From: Eutreptiella sp. 'Long Island Sound 2002'
Lineage: Eukaryota; Euglenozoa; Euglenophyceae; Eutreptiales; Eutreptiaceae
Length of the DNA: 64,000 bases
NCBI GenBank assembly: GCA_964036045.1
Contig: OZ038397.1
Location: 23,528,032 to 23,592,031 of the forward strand
Direction of reading: 5' to 3'
Positions 47,721 to 57,826 of the stretch are shown in pieces. The notes beneath the pieces are model-generated. The model searched no databases. It saw only the letters and a list, made by a program, of their open reading frames with translations, and had not been told where the DNA came from. Made by a program: the position numbers and the translations under genes. Within the stretch, counting starts at the first letter, position 1; each line of letters starts with the position of its first letter.

Positions 47721-48190
47721 AGTTGACACCACGTCTCATCTTTGTTGCGCATTCACACTGCATGCAGCGCACAAGAAACCCACCCCTCCTGCAGCCCATG
47801 CGTGGTGCACACATTTTGACACATCGCATCCTTAAAATTGAAGGAAATATTTGGTACGAGGTAGGGCTTCCAAATTTGTCCACATCAAATTTGTCCCTCT
47901 CTAAAATTATCCTTTGGTGATATGTTGAGTACCATTGATGCCCTGGTGGCAAGAAATGTTTATTCCCATGATGAAACACAGGATTCCAATGGTTCCCCCC
48001 AAAACCGAAAAAAAAATTCCCCCCCCCCTGCAAGTACCAACCGGCATACTCACCAGCTGTCTTATTAGCATAGTTCCTCATACAGAGTTGCACTGTTCCT
48101 GCAAGTTCTGAAAAAATAGTGCATTGTTCCTGCATAGTTCCTGAAAATCTTCGCACTGTTCCTACGTAGTTCCTGCACTGCAACAAAACA

Positions 48191-49034
48191 GTGGGCGCCG
48201 CTGCGACAGTCTTGGGCTGTTCTTGCTGCTGGGTCTACGCCACATGGCCATGCTTTGCATGGACGCGTAGCACATGGTCAAGCACCGAGGCTGTGTCCCG
48301 CCCCCTGACCACTGAGGCTTGTGCTTCAACGGGGGTGTCATGGTATCAACGGAGGGAAGATCAATGGTGCACCGATACGGCTGCCCACGACCGGGCAGGG
48401 CAGGGTTGCACAACACCACAGCGCAGTGCGTCGTGGTGAGCTCCCTGGATCCAGCCGCCGCTGCGGGAACGGGAGTCTGGCACCCACGGGTGGAGTGCTG
48501 GCCCAAATAATTTGGTCTTCCATGAAATTTGCCCCCCTGCCCCCCAAAAGAAACTTTTGTCGGACCCCCCCCTTCCCCGAGGAGCGCGCCTCCTTTCGAG
48601 CATAAGCCTACCCAGGGCAACCGCATTGCACTGCGTGCGCACCACCAAAGACTGGGCATCCCTTTGTTGTCCAGACTCTACAGACTGCAAGTGCTGCGGT
48701 GGAGCGCAGCAGGCTTCTCAGTCAGGCTCCGTATCGACTTGGGGGCATCCTCGAGAGAAGTGTGTTAAGAACGGTCCCAGGGTCCTCCAACGGAGAAGCC
48801 AAGGGGAATTTGTACAGCCATGCCTTCGAATTGGGGCTTGATGGGGACCGAGCAACGGCCTCACGCGGGGAATGCCGCGACCTCAAAGGGGCATGCTGTT
48901 CAGACGGGTCGCGGTGATTACTGATGAGGTCGGCCCGCACGAGGCCTTGGCACAGGTGTTCGTGCATCCGAACCACCCGCCGCCGAAAGGACTGACCGGT
49001 CAGGGTTTGGAAAATGCATCAAGTCGTTATGTGC
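48191..49034. other. GC-rich stretch, no recognised gene
   Basis: Open frames overlap on both strands here (for example minus 48162-48659, plus 48512-48841). None shows a domain or motif I recognise, and splice-site structure is not evident. It may be decayed mobile DNA. Confidence 0.5.
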
Positions 49035-49222
49035 TATTGTTACGTGTTGTGTTGTGTTGGGTCGTGTCGTGTCGTGTTGATTTATGTTATGTTATGGTTG
49101 TGTTTGTGTTTGTGTTTGTGTTTGTGTTTGTGTTTGTGTTTGTGTTTGTGTTTGTGTTTGTGTTTGTGTTTGTGTTGGTTGGGCTGTGCTGTGCTGTGCT
49201 GTGCTGTGGTGCGGTGTGGTCT
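49035..49222 (+). repeat. Compound microsatellite: GTGTC, GTGTTT, GTGCT blocks
   Basis: Pentamer repeats of GTGTT/GTGTC type (49040-49080) lead into about 13 tandem GTGTTT hexamers (49098-49176), then GTGCT pentamers (49185-49212). The frames reading Cys-Val or Leu-Cys repeats across it are artefacts. Confidence 0.95.
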
Positions 49223-49225
49223 TGC

Positions 49226-51278
49226 AGGCCATGGCTGGAGAATGGCTGCGGGGTTGCAGTGGTTGGTACACTTGGAATACAGTGGCCGGTGCAGCAAACA
49301 TATTAATGCAATCAATGGAAAAGACTGTGCAGATTGCAAAGGGCTTCAGGAGCTTGCTGGCAGGGGTTGCGCACAGGTCACGAGGGGCGCATGAGCAGGA
49401 GCCGCTCAACAAGGTCATGCTGGGGAGCGCTGGATGCATGTGCCATGACCCCCAAAAGACGGCCTCGGAGGCATCAGAACCGGTTCCGCAGCCGTACCCG
49501 TAACCGTCGCTTTGGAGGGTCTGTCGCCGCGCCGTCGAGCAGGGGATCGGGATGGATGAACAATGGGCGATTCACAAGAAGAGGTATCAAAAATAAAGAC
49601 GACGGGTTTACTTTTGACGAGACTTGGACGGGGACGCAACCGGTACGCCCTCCCACACGACGACAATTCATTGCAGGGGCAGGTGGGGCCTCTAGAACCG
49701 GAGGAGGAGGGCTGTACGAAACCTTCAAGTCTAAGGAAGACGGGCGAGGACGGGGTAGGCTCTATGTATAAGATGTCGTTGCAAAAGGGGAGGGGGAGGG
49801 GGTGCTACCGTCCGTTCAAGGGGCTCAATGGTCGATACCAAGCGACTGAACAGTCCCCGCATTCGCGGGGCACTCACTGGCCCTGTGAACCCGCCCGGGC
49901 CCGGCCGGGGGAGGGAAAGAGGTGCAGGGCCCGTCCCCGAGGCCGAGGCCGTCACAAGGGCACGATGCGGTCATGTGGACCGGGGGGGGGGGGGGGCTTG
50001 GGCGGCGGGAGGCAGGAGCGGCGGGCCACCGAATCCGGCAGCAGGGGCTCTGGCAGCGGCTGCATCGGTGTGGTCACGCCACAACAGCGCATCAGCGCCA
50101 CCAGCGCCGAATCGGGGTGGCGGTCCTCCCACGACCCGGGCCTCTGCACGCGCCTCCTCTTGGGGACGGGGGGCTTTCCCGGGGGGGGGGGGGGGGGCAC
50201 ATGCCTGTCCGAAGGGGGTGCTCAAGGCGCGGCCGGGACAGGGGTCCGATGGCGGACAGACCTGGCGCCGCCCGGCAGCAGGGGGCCGGGTGCGGGGCGG
50301 CCGACGACGTAACCACCGGCGCATGGCGCCTGACCGACGAGGACTGGCTGGCGGTTGGGGGCCCGGTCCACCACCCGCCCGGGGCCGTCCGGGAAACAGG
50401 GCTGTCCTTGAGACTAGATAAAAAATCACCTGCCGGCCTCCGGTACACTGGAACCTCCGCAGAGCACCCACCGCCATCGGTTCCGCGCCAAACTCCGACG
50501 GTTGAGTGTCACCCGCCGTCGGTTAACCGAATCCTGCCACCCACAACCCCCGGGCCGTCCGCAGCGGGAAAAAAAGAAAAGGAAAATCTCGCTTCCGGAA
50601 GGTCAGCCCCGCCGGGAAACAAAGCGAAGGCCGTCCTCGCAACGGCCCCGGGGCCTGCGACGGGACCCCTGAAGGCCATTGGGGCGTCATGGCGTAGCCT
50701 GCCCGGGCCCATCGGGTGCAGTTGTGAGGCCGCCGGGCCCGGGAGCGGGGGCGGAGGAACGGGGGCAAACAGACGTGACCTCGGCGGGCGTCGCCAACGC
50801 GTGCAGAGCTGCCCCTGCGACGCGCGGCCGCGGCCGGACTCGCCCCCGCAGCGCATGCGGACCCACACCTCCGTGGCACACCCGCAGACGCACGCCCGGG
50901 CGGAAGTCTGTCGGCAGCGAGGCTGCCGTCCGCATTGCAGGACATGAGCCGGCCCTCAGGCCCACCGCCTCTTTGGTGTCGAAGGCACACGGGAGCGCAC
51001 GGAAGCACCTGCTCAACAAGTCAGTGGGACGCTCACGGAGGTCATGTCTGGGGCTTTGGGGGGGGGGGGGGGTTGCAGCGGATTCGGGTCACTGTGGCCG
51101 TTGCTGGCCCTGGCGTTGAGCACGCGGCCAGACGTGACACGGGCAGTCCGGCAGATCGGACATGACATCATGGCGCTGGGTCCTACTGAGTTGTGAATTG
51201 GACGCAGCTGCTTCCTACGGATTTCTGGGTTCGAGAGGGGCAGGTATTGCCGACCGGTGCATTCAGTGGGGCTGACCC
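49226..51278. other. Very GC-rich stretch with long G tracts, no recognised gene
   Basis: Contains G15 (49982-49996), G17 (50181-50197) and G15 (51058-51072), and a diverged copy of the palindrome arm's inner end with AACCG minisatellite units (50433-50532). Frames are open on both strands because of base composition. An Arg/Gly-rich plus-strand frame (49334-49771) and others crossing the G tracts show no family signature. Bases 51130-51278 would be 3' flank of the minus-strand gene; I see no clear poly(A) signal. Confidence 0.5.
50433..50532 (-). repeat. AACCGNCGNCGGTT minisatellite, diverged copy
   Basis: Begins CCGGCCTCCGGTACACTGGA and continues through CTCCGCAGAGCACC into units such as CGACGGTTGAGTGTCACCCG. 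It matches, diverged, the right-arm inner end at 44253-44405. This copy therefore shares the transposon-associated flank, not only the minisatellite. Confidence 0.65.
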
Positions 51279-52736
51279 CTAACGAAATGCAGTGGGCCTT
51301 GGACTGGCCTTGAGCATGGCCTCAAAATCTTCATAGGATGTGTCGGTGCAGGCGACCGGGTCCGGCATGGCACTATCGTAGTCGTAGTGGAGGGCGCGGC
51401 GGCTGGAGGGGACCCGGGGCGACGCGCGGTCATGGTCAGAGTACCCGCGGCGGTAGCTCGGCGGTGGCACGTCGTAGGCGTTGGGGACGGACATGCGGTG
51501 GGCCTCTGCGTGGGGATGGTCGCGGGGGCTGCAGGGGTACGGCTCGGTGTGGCGTCGGCCGTGATACCGGTCCGGGCCAGACTCGAGCCTCGGGTCCATG
51601 TGCTGTGAATCGTGGTACGCGTGGCGCCCCGTCTCGTGATACGGGTCGTAGCGGGATTCGAGCCTCGGGTCAACGCGCTGGGAGTCGTGGTAGGCGTTGC
51701 GCCCCGTCTCGTGATATCCGTCGGAATCCTCATCCCGCTGCCAGTCCGACTCTCTCTGGTAGCGGTCCTGGCCGGGCTCAGCAGCCTCCTCCGGGTACGA
51801 GTCCGGCTCTGAACGCTGATGGCGGTCCCGGCTGTGCTCTGAACCTGTTGCCTTGACTCGTTCCAGTTCTGTTGCTGCGGTGTACGGGGACTGAGGCACG
51901 GGATACGGGGACACCGGCTGGACCGCGGGGGCGGCGTGGGTGAGGCGCGCGTCGCGCTCGGGGCAGTAGGGCTCGACGTACGGCTCGATGACGAGGTCGT
52001 TGGAGGGCCGCGGGCGCTGGGGCCCGGACCCGGAGCGCGCGCGCGCGGCCCGGTCGCCGCGGTCGTACGGGCTCCGGACCGGGTGCGGCTGCTTCGGGAC
52101 GTACGTCCCCTCAAACTGGCTGGCGCTGGCCTCGTTGTCTGCCATGGCGCCCGCCTCGGCGTCCGCCGCGTGGCGCGACAGGGCGCGATGGGAGGCGGCC
52201 CTGCGGGCACTGGACAGGCCGTGCTGCTGGCCACTTGTGGAGGGCCTTGGGCCGGAGGCTGCCTGCGTCCCGGTCGGGGCAGACGCCGTGCGGTGGACCG
52301 GGAACGCAGAGGCCTGTGTGGCGGTCGGGGCGGGGGCAGTTCGGGCGTCTGCGGGGGCCGCGGGGCGGGTGCCTCTGGGGGCAGAGGCGTTCGCTGCCGC
52401 GGCGGGGGGGGCGCGGGCGCCCGCAGGGGCAGGGGGGGTTGCCGCGATGCCGGCGGCGGGAGGGACCGCCGCGGCCGCGGATGCCGCGGTCAGGGGCGCG
52501 GAGGCGGTGCGGTGCATGTCCGGCGGGGCGCGGCCCATGGCCGGTTGGCTGGTGCTGCGCTGCACCGGATTGCCGCTGGGCTGGGGCTGCTGCGCGGGCG
52601 CGGGTTTGCCGGGCATGAAGCGCTGCCAGGGCCGCTCCTCCGTGGGCTTGTCTTTGGACTTGGTGAAGGTCCGCTTGACCCACGAGAACTTGCCCGAGCG
52701 CTTCTTGTCCTTGTAATCGATGTACTTCTCCATGGC
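51279..52736 (-). CDS. Terminal exon of coiled-coil/disordered-tail protein
   Basis: Frame of 485 codons plus TAG (stop 51281-51279). The exon start at 52736 follows a good 3' splice site (CTGTCCACCTCCACGCAG|GCC) and is in phase 0, matching the phase-0 donor at 55258. It opens AMEKYIDYKDKKRSGKFSWVK, a basic segment continuing the coiled coil of the upstream exons. A long Pro/Ala/Ser-rich disordered part follows, then an Arg/Asp/Tyr-rich tail. A 25-residue unit (YHETGRxAYHDSQxxDPRLES plus four) occurs twice in tandem. A PPPSY motif (WW-domain-ligand type) lies nearer the C terminus. No membrane segment. The open frame extends to an ATG at 52853, but that part lies in degenerate repeat DNA. If unspliced, the start would be ATG 52733. 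Function unknown. Confidence 0.65.
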   Translation of the reverse strand, partial: AMEKYIDYKDKKRSGKFSWVKRTFTKSKDKPTEERPWQRFMPGKPAPAQQPQPSGNPVQRSTSQPAMGRAPPDMHRTASAPLTAASAAAAVPPAAGIAATPPAPAGARAPPAAAANASAPRGTRPAAPADARTAPAPTATQASAFPVHRTASAPTGTQAASGPRPSTSGQQHGLSSARRAASHRALSRHAADAEAGAMADNEASASQFEGTYVPKQPHPVRSPYDRGDRAARARSGSGPQRPRPSNDLVIEPYVEPYCPERDARLTHAAPAVQPVSPYPVPQSPYTAATELERVKATGSEHSRDRHQRSEPDSYPEEAAEPGQDRYQRESDWQRDEDSDGYHETGRNAYHDSQRVDPRLESRYDPYHETGRHAYHDSQHMDPRLESGPDRYHGRRHTEPYPCSPRDHPHAEAHRMSVPNAYDVPPPSYRRGYSDHDRASPRVPSSRRALHYDYDSAMPDPVACTDTSYEDFEAMLKASPRPTAFR

Positions 52737-52965
52737 CTGCGTGGAGGTGGACAGGCGTAGGGGCGGTGCGGCCCCCTGCCCCACGGGAGGCTCTCTATGC
52801 GCCCCGCGTCGTGTCCTTTGTGCGTCGTGCTGCGTGCCATTTGTGCAGGACATTTTTGAATTGAAAAAAAAAATTCAGGCCGGTAGTAGTGGTAGCCGGC
52901 CTCATTATTATTAGGCGCGCAATTAGACAGCGGTTGCAGAGCTACCGGCAGTGCTTAGAGGGTAA

Positions 52966-53072
52966 TCCACACGGCAGTTGTAGGGTAGGCGACGGCAGTT
53001 GGAGGGTAACCGACGGCGGTTGGAGGAGAACCGACGGCGGTTGGAGGGGAGCCGACAGCGGTTGGAGGGTAA
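52966..53072 (+). repeat. AACCGNCGNCGGTT minisatellite, five units
   Basis: Five tandem ~18-bp units of the form GTAACCGACGGCGGTTGGAG, with substitutions. Inside predicted intron 3. Confidence 0.85.
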
Positions 53073-54476
53073 GGACACTGATGGGGGACCACGTTTTTTT
53101 TGTAAAAAGAAAATCCCATCCACTAAAAAAACGTCCTGCATTTGTGTGCCCTACCCCACTTGGAGCCATTCATACACCACGCTTCGTGTCTCTCGTGCGT
53201 CCGGATTACTCACCCCGTGTGGCGCTCTTCAATGCAGCCCATTGCGTGCTCCGTGTGTACCCCATTTGGCGCTGCTTGTGCGCCCCGCTGCGTGCGCTTT
53301 AGGCACCCTGCCTTGTACTCTTTGTGTGCCCTGCTGTGTGCCCTCCGTGTGGCAGCATTTAGGCTGTTTTGCACACACCACCGCATACGATCCATTCTCG
53401 GCAAGTTTATACCACCCCGCCCCCAGTACCTGTGGTGGGGTGCCGCCCGTTAGAGAGCATGCTGCCCACAGCGGGGAAAAAAAACATGTTCTCTATGGAG
53501 ATGGAGGTAGGTCAGCACCCGAACGAAGGTTGTCCAGCCACAGCTGAGCGGCACCACTTATCACCCTTAAAATCACCAACCTCTTGGCCATCAGGGCCAA
53601 GTGTGTTGCCCTCTCATTGAGGCTTTCTGGCATGGCCCCCTCGTTGCCCAACGTATGCCGGGATACCCTGATTCCTCCAAAGTGCACACAGGCCTGCCAT
53701 TCACATAGGCCCCTGCACGTACACACCCTCCGGACCGGACCCAAGCAGCCAGACCACTCCCCCCCCCCCCTGTTCCCCCAGCAGCTCTCCTCCCCCCACC
53801 CCCGCCGGTGGGTAACCGATTGCAGGTGATGGATGGTGGTGCACAACGCCCGTCGGTGGTGGTGGTGGATGGCGCAAGGGGACAGGAAAGGGTGGCCGGG
53901 ATAAGTGAAAGGAGGGTGTGCGCGGACGACGGCTGCTGATTTGAATGCAAATTGATCTGCGAGTTTCGATATCAGTTGGACTATTACTTTGAAAGCGCAT
54001 CAAAGTGCTGGTCTGGAGCATGTGTTGATGTGGAACTTCACTGAGGCTATCGAATCTTGGTTTCATTGGTGACCGAACTGGACCCTGGGCCATCCACCGC
54101 TTTACTTTGGCCCCGGGGGGCCTCCCATCTCATGGTAAATCCCCCCCACCCTATGAGAGGACACCCCCCGCCCTTTGATGAGCTGTTTTGAGATGGGGCC
54201 GGCTTCGGTGGACACCCGAAGGAAATTTTCCAACCAATCTCATTGCTCTATGATAGTGTTGTTACTTCCTGGACATCTGTGAATGGATGTCGTCATTCTG
54301 GGGGCGTTTCAGAATTCATGGCAGAAGCAAAGATTGCTGGCTGTACAACCACCACAACCGTCAAAACCCTATTCAGCCATTGCCATGCCTCAAAATATCT
54401 ACAGCCCCTCCTCCCATCCCATGCCAACCCCCCCCCCCCCCCCCCGCTAATGAGCCCCCCCCCCCCCCCCCCCCCC

Positions 54477-54825
54477 GTGTGACCTTCCGTCTGGTTGTTG
54501 CTCCTTTACGGGGCCCTGGACAGTCACCCGTTCTTCCCTTCGCATGTTCCGTCGGGTCGCTGCTTTCTGTCGGCCGCTGCGGCCAGTGCTCTTGCTGGTG
54601 TCGTTTCCGCGTTTGCGGAGCCCAGTAGTTGGTGTGTTGGGGCTGTGCTGAATGTGGCATGGTGTGCCGTTTGCGCGTCAGTGACGCCCAATAATTGGCG
54701 TATTGAGGATGTGCTGGTTGTTGCCGGGGTCGTTTGACTGTTTTGGCTGTCCACACACCTCTGTCCACAGGCCGTCCATAGCCTGCCTCGCTGTGTTTCT
54801 GTGAGGCCCAGGTGCCCTGTTCCTC
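54477..54825 (+). repeat. Dispersed repeat R1, full-length copy 1
   Basis: A 349-bp sequence starting GTGTGACCTTCCGTCTGG right after a C22 tract and ending GTGAGGCCCAGGTGCCC. It matches 61755-62103 (also 349 bp) throughout. An internal ~75-bp segment is duplicated: on the minus strand it reads NYWA..TRKRH twice. No long conserved frame, so coding is not claimed. Confidence 0.85.
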
Positions 54826-55257
54826 CACGCGCTGTCCGGGCCGTCCACCATATGTCCTTTTCCCCCTCACAGCTGGTCTGCCCCTGATGGGCTCCCGCTC
54901 CTGTTGCGCAAACAGCCCATCAGCCCCCCCCCCCCCCCCCTCAATGAGATTTTTGGGATGTGCCCCCCCCCCCCCCCCCCCCGCCAAAGTAAAAATGGCG
55001 GATGCCCCTGCATCGCGGCCCTTCTGCATGTTGGGAATGTTGTGTGCTCTCTAGACTTGCGAAGGAGGCCATCCAACAGCGGTGGTCGAATGAGAGGGAC
55101 CAAAGCTTTGGTAAACCAGAAGGACACACACGTGGGTTGCCTGCCATGAGGGACCCCCGCCCGGTTGCCCAGCAGCCGTCCATCAACCGCCGCCGATGAT
55201 GGGCTTTAACAGGCCTGCCCGGACCCATGATGCAACTCGCAGAGACGGGACGCGGAC

Positions 55258-55446
55258 CTGACGCTCCTGCTCCGCAGTCATGAGGCCGTGCTGCAGATGA
55301 AGGGATTGGGCATGCAGGCGGCTCTGCTCCGCCTGCACCACCTCCAGCTCCTCCGCCTGCCGCGACCAATCCTCCTGCAGCTTCTCCAGCTCCTCCTTTG
55401 CCTTCCGCTCCCGCTCCAGCGCCTCCTCATGCTCTTCATGCGACAC
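55258..55446 (-). CDS. Internal coiled-coil exon (63 codons)
   Basis: The minus-strand exon begins after CGCCGCAG| and ends CAG|GTCCGC. It is exactly 189 nt, phase 0 at both ends. The 63 residues (from VSHEEHEEALERERKAKEEL to LMTAEQERQ) are Glu/Lys/Arg/Gln/Leu-rich, with Leu/Ala/Val at heptad positions and no Pro or Gly breaks except one Gly: a parallel-type coiled coil by appearance. Its length is nine heptads. The donor GTCCGC is weak. If it is not used, the frame reads 24 more codons to a TGA at 55183. Confidence 0.7.
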
Positions 55447-55527
55447 CTGCGGCGGACGGAGTGGGGCGCAGGGCAGGGGCGAAGGACATGGAGCCAGAAG
55501 GCACAGGGCACAGGGCATGATAAAGAG

Positions 55528-55566
55528 CAGCAGCAGGAGGAGGAGGAGGAGGTGGAGGAGGGAGAG
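55528..55566 (+). repeat. GGA/TCC microsatellite upstream of the exon-3 acceptor
   Basis: A run of GAGGAGGAGG units. On the coding (minus) strand it is a CTC/TCC pyrimidine tract about 80-120 nt before the acceptor. Confidence 0.85.
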
Positions 55567-56784
55567 TTCACAGCACAATGCGGCGCAGCGAAGTGAGCAC
55601 GTGCATGTGGAGGTGCGGGGCTTGAGCCAGAAACCAAATCTCATTGATTTGTGCCTGACCCAACAACCACACCGCATGGAGAGCGCCCATTCTTCCACCA
55701 ACCCGCCCCAGGTCCCTCCGGCACCGCACGGCTCCCCACCGCCGCCAGCTCCCCGCTTCGCGGGGCAGCCCCTGCCCCCACTTGCTGCGTCCCCGGCGAC
55801 GCTCCCCGACGTTTTTTGGCCGCATCTCTGCGGCCCTAAGTGCCGCGCCTTGCCGCGACGGCGATCCCTCCCAAACCGCAAGCGGACACCGACTGCGGCC
55901 CCCAGGACGGTACCAGCTATGTTCCGCGCAGCCCCCCGCCAGTGTCTGCAGACACGGGGGGGGGGGGGGCTATCTGACCCGTCGGCAGATGCACCTTCGC
56001 CTCCGCCATTGCCATCCTCGGCATCGTTGCCGCAGCGGTAGCAGCGGCAGTACGGCAGGGCAAGCACGGAAGAGACGTAGTCCCCTCCAGCACGTCCCTC
56101 CTGGCTGCTATGCAGGCACAGGCGGGGCTTGTAGGGGAGGACACGGGCGCCTGAACTCGACTCGGCCCACCTCCCCGCCCCTTGACCTCTGTACATAAAC
56201 CAGCAGACGCTAAAAGACGAAGGTGTTTATGTGTTTTTCACCCTATTTGGGTGTTTTTTTTTCGGGGGGGGGGGGGGGGCACCCAAGGGGGGTGGGGCAC
56301 AACGTGCTTGTGCAGAAGGCAACCAGGGCACTGCCCAGAGCAAAGGCTTGGCTGATGTCCCCTGATCCTGCTCCCCTTACACAGGCACAGCTCAAAGCAG
56401 TCGACCAATTGACGGGCGGGAGCGCACACTGTAGTAAGCAGGTCGGTGGAGCCAAACTGGGGTTTATGGGTAAACCTGGGTTCAAATCCACCAGGCATAC
56501 ATCCATCTGATGTTTGTCACTGGCAAAGAGGAAAAAGCATGAACACTCACCTGCAGTCGGCGGTGAATCAACGAAATTTTAGCCGTTAATAGCCCTGACG
56601 GGTACCTGTCGGGTTGACAGCCAACAACAGTTGAGGACATCACAGACCTGAGGCCCAATGGCAAAGATCGCTTGGCAAATGCCCAACTTGAGAGCATGCC
56701 AGCGATACCCTTCACACAAACGCTGTGGGTGACGCCAGGGGGTGCCGTAATGAAAAAAAAAAACTCGGAGTGTCCAATACGCCC

Positions 56785-56852
56785 TACGATGGCGGTTGGT
56801 GGGTAACCGATGGCGGTTGGTGTGTAACCGATGGCGGTTGGTGGGTAGCCAC
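56785..56852 (+). repeat. AACCGNCGNCGGTT minisatellite, three units
   Basis: Three tandem ~20-bp units of TAACCGATGGCGGTTGGTG form, the most uniform copy of this family in the window. Confidence 0.85.
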
Positions 56853-57183
56853 CAAACATCAGAGAGTGGATGCCATAGTAATAAAAAAGGGGGGGGGGGT
56901 GTCCTTATGGCACCCCCTGGGTGACGCGGAACGGGTGTGGCAGAGGGTTAGCAGTGCGGTACACCCTGGCGCATGGGTCGGCGGGGGGCTGCCAGCTTGG
57001 CCGAGCCCCTCCCCACCCGCCTCCACAAAGCACACCCCAGCGTGTGAATCCGGAAGTACCACCCGAGCCTTCATGGAAGCCCTCCCCCTCTCCCTTGGGG
57101 TGTGCGCGCCAAGAACCTGCCCTTGTCGCCTCCTGCCAGACTCCCATGCCCTCGGCCCTGTCTCCTGTGCCATCTGCCATACG

Positions 57184-57262
57184 CCACCTAAACTTTAAGC
57201 CCCTAACACCTAAACTGTAGGTCCCTGGGGAGCTAAACTTTAGGTCCCTACCACCAAAACTT
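57184..57262 (+). repeat. Short CTAAACTTTAGGTCCCT repeats
   Basis: Four imperfect copies of a ~20-bp unit (ACCTAAACT..AGGTCCCT). Non-coding, in predicted intron 2. Confidence 0.6.
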
Positions 57263-57503
57263 TACCCTCTGCCCAACGCCCCATGCAGGGCAACACCATG
57301 CCATATCTCTCAGGGACGTTCATTACATGCCAACGCGGAGCAAATGCACACGTTTTCGGGGGTTTCTCCAGTTGTGGTCCAATGCACCAACATTTCATTT
57401 CCTTGCGGGGGGGTATGTGTATACTTCCGAAACCTACAATCTGAAAAGGGCTTGAAAATGAGCCTGGGGCCAGGGCCTATCTCACCAACATGTGAAAATG
57501 CTG

Positions 57504-57593
57504 GTCCCCGCACAAAAACTATTTGGCGTAAAATGGCCCCATTTTCGGACGGGAAACGGGGCCGTGTTTGGCCAAATGGTTTTCGTGCTGGAC
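57504..57593 (-). repeat. Imperfect ~43-bp inverted repeat (hairpin) in intron 2
   Basis: The left half GTCCCCGCACAAAAACTATT... pairs with the reverse complement of ...GGTTTTCGTGCTGGAC at about 80 percent, around the shared blocks ATTTGGC and GGCCCC. The loop is only a few bases. A transcript of either strand would fold into a ~90-nt hairpin. It could be a foldback remnant or a small-RNA precursor; nothing decides between these. Confidence 0.55.
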
Positions 57594-57826
57594 GCAAATC
57601 TGAAACAGATCGTCCGTTCAGCACGCAGCCCTGGGGCGTTCCACATGCCCCTTCTCAAGGGCTTTCCGAGTATGCCCCACATACCCCCCCCCCCTACGGG
57701 GGCAGCAATAAGGCAACAATGACCCCCATCCCTGAAAAACGCTCCGTGTTGGCATAGTTCTGCACGCCCCCGAGAGAAATGCAGGGCGGCAAGAGGGCAC
57801 GGCAGGGGGGCACGAGGGCGGCTCAC

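Larger units (their letters stand above)
47230..48190. mobile_element. Foldback-like repeat element, non-coding
   Basis: Units of the form ACTATGTAGGAACAGTGCA occur in tandem at 47251-47345 and, inverted, at 48078-48190. A perfect 24-bp direct repeat starting CAGCTGTCTTATTAGC lies at 47230-47253 and 48054-48077. Inside, the sequence around CACCAAAGGATTAATT (47523) recurs inverted near 47905. CCTTA...GAAGGAAA.ATTTGGTA recurs in direct orientation (47598 and 47830). No transposase frame is present. Best read as a decayed non-autonomous foldback element; boundaries are approximate. Confidence 0.5.
52737..55257 (-). other. Predicted intron 3 (2.5 kb), repeat-filled
   Basis: Bounded by CAG|GTCCGC (donor, 55257) and CCACGCAG|G (acceptor, 52737), in phase 0. 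It contains degenerate ~25-bp GTGTGCCC-type repeats (52800-53350), an AACCG minisatellite, C12, C18, C22, C17 and C20 tracts, and a 349-bp dispersed repeat (54477-54825). No gene is recognised within it. If the exon link is wrong, this is an intergenic region. Confidence 0.5.
55447..57826 (-). other. Predicted intron 2 (2.4 kb)
   Basis: Donor CAG|GTGAGC at 57826 (canonical) and acceptor CGCCGCAG at 55447, joining in phase 0. On the coding strand a TCC/CTC-rich stretch precedes the acceptor. It contains G14 and G16 tracts, an AACCG minisatellite (56785-56852), a ~90-bp hairpin (57504-57593) and short CTAAACTTTAGG repeats. No gene is recognised inside it. Confidence 0.7.

Noticed and set aside
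48162-48659. 165-codon minus-strand frame
   Set aside because: Overlapping frames are open on both strands in GC-rich DNA and no family signature is visible.
49084-49503. Frames with Cys-Val or Leu-Cys repeats
   Set aside because: Direct translation of the GTGTTT microsatellite.
49922-50947. 341-codon plus-strand frame
   Set aside because: It reads through G15 and G17 tracts and the AACCG minisatellite, with no recognisable domain and open frames on the other strand too.
55183-56196. 337-codon minus-strand frame taken as one protein
   Set aside because: Only its last part (55446-55258) looks coding. The upstream part is low-complexity intron with a Leu run from the TCC tract and a poly-G-derived Pro run.
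56445-56510. Possible tRNA (GGGTTCAAATCC B-box-like sequence)
   Set aside because: No acceptable A box, anticodon stem or acceptor stem at the right distances.
57184-57262. Interstitial telomere repeats (CCTAAA-like)
   Set aside because: Units are ~20 bp and irregular; only the CTAAAC string resembles telomeric sequence.
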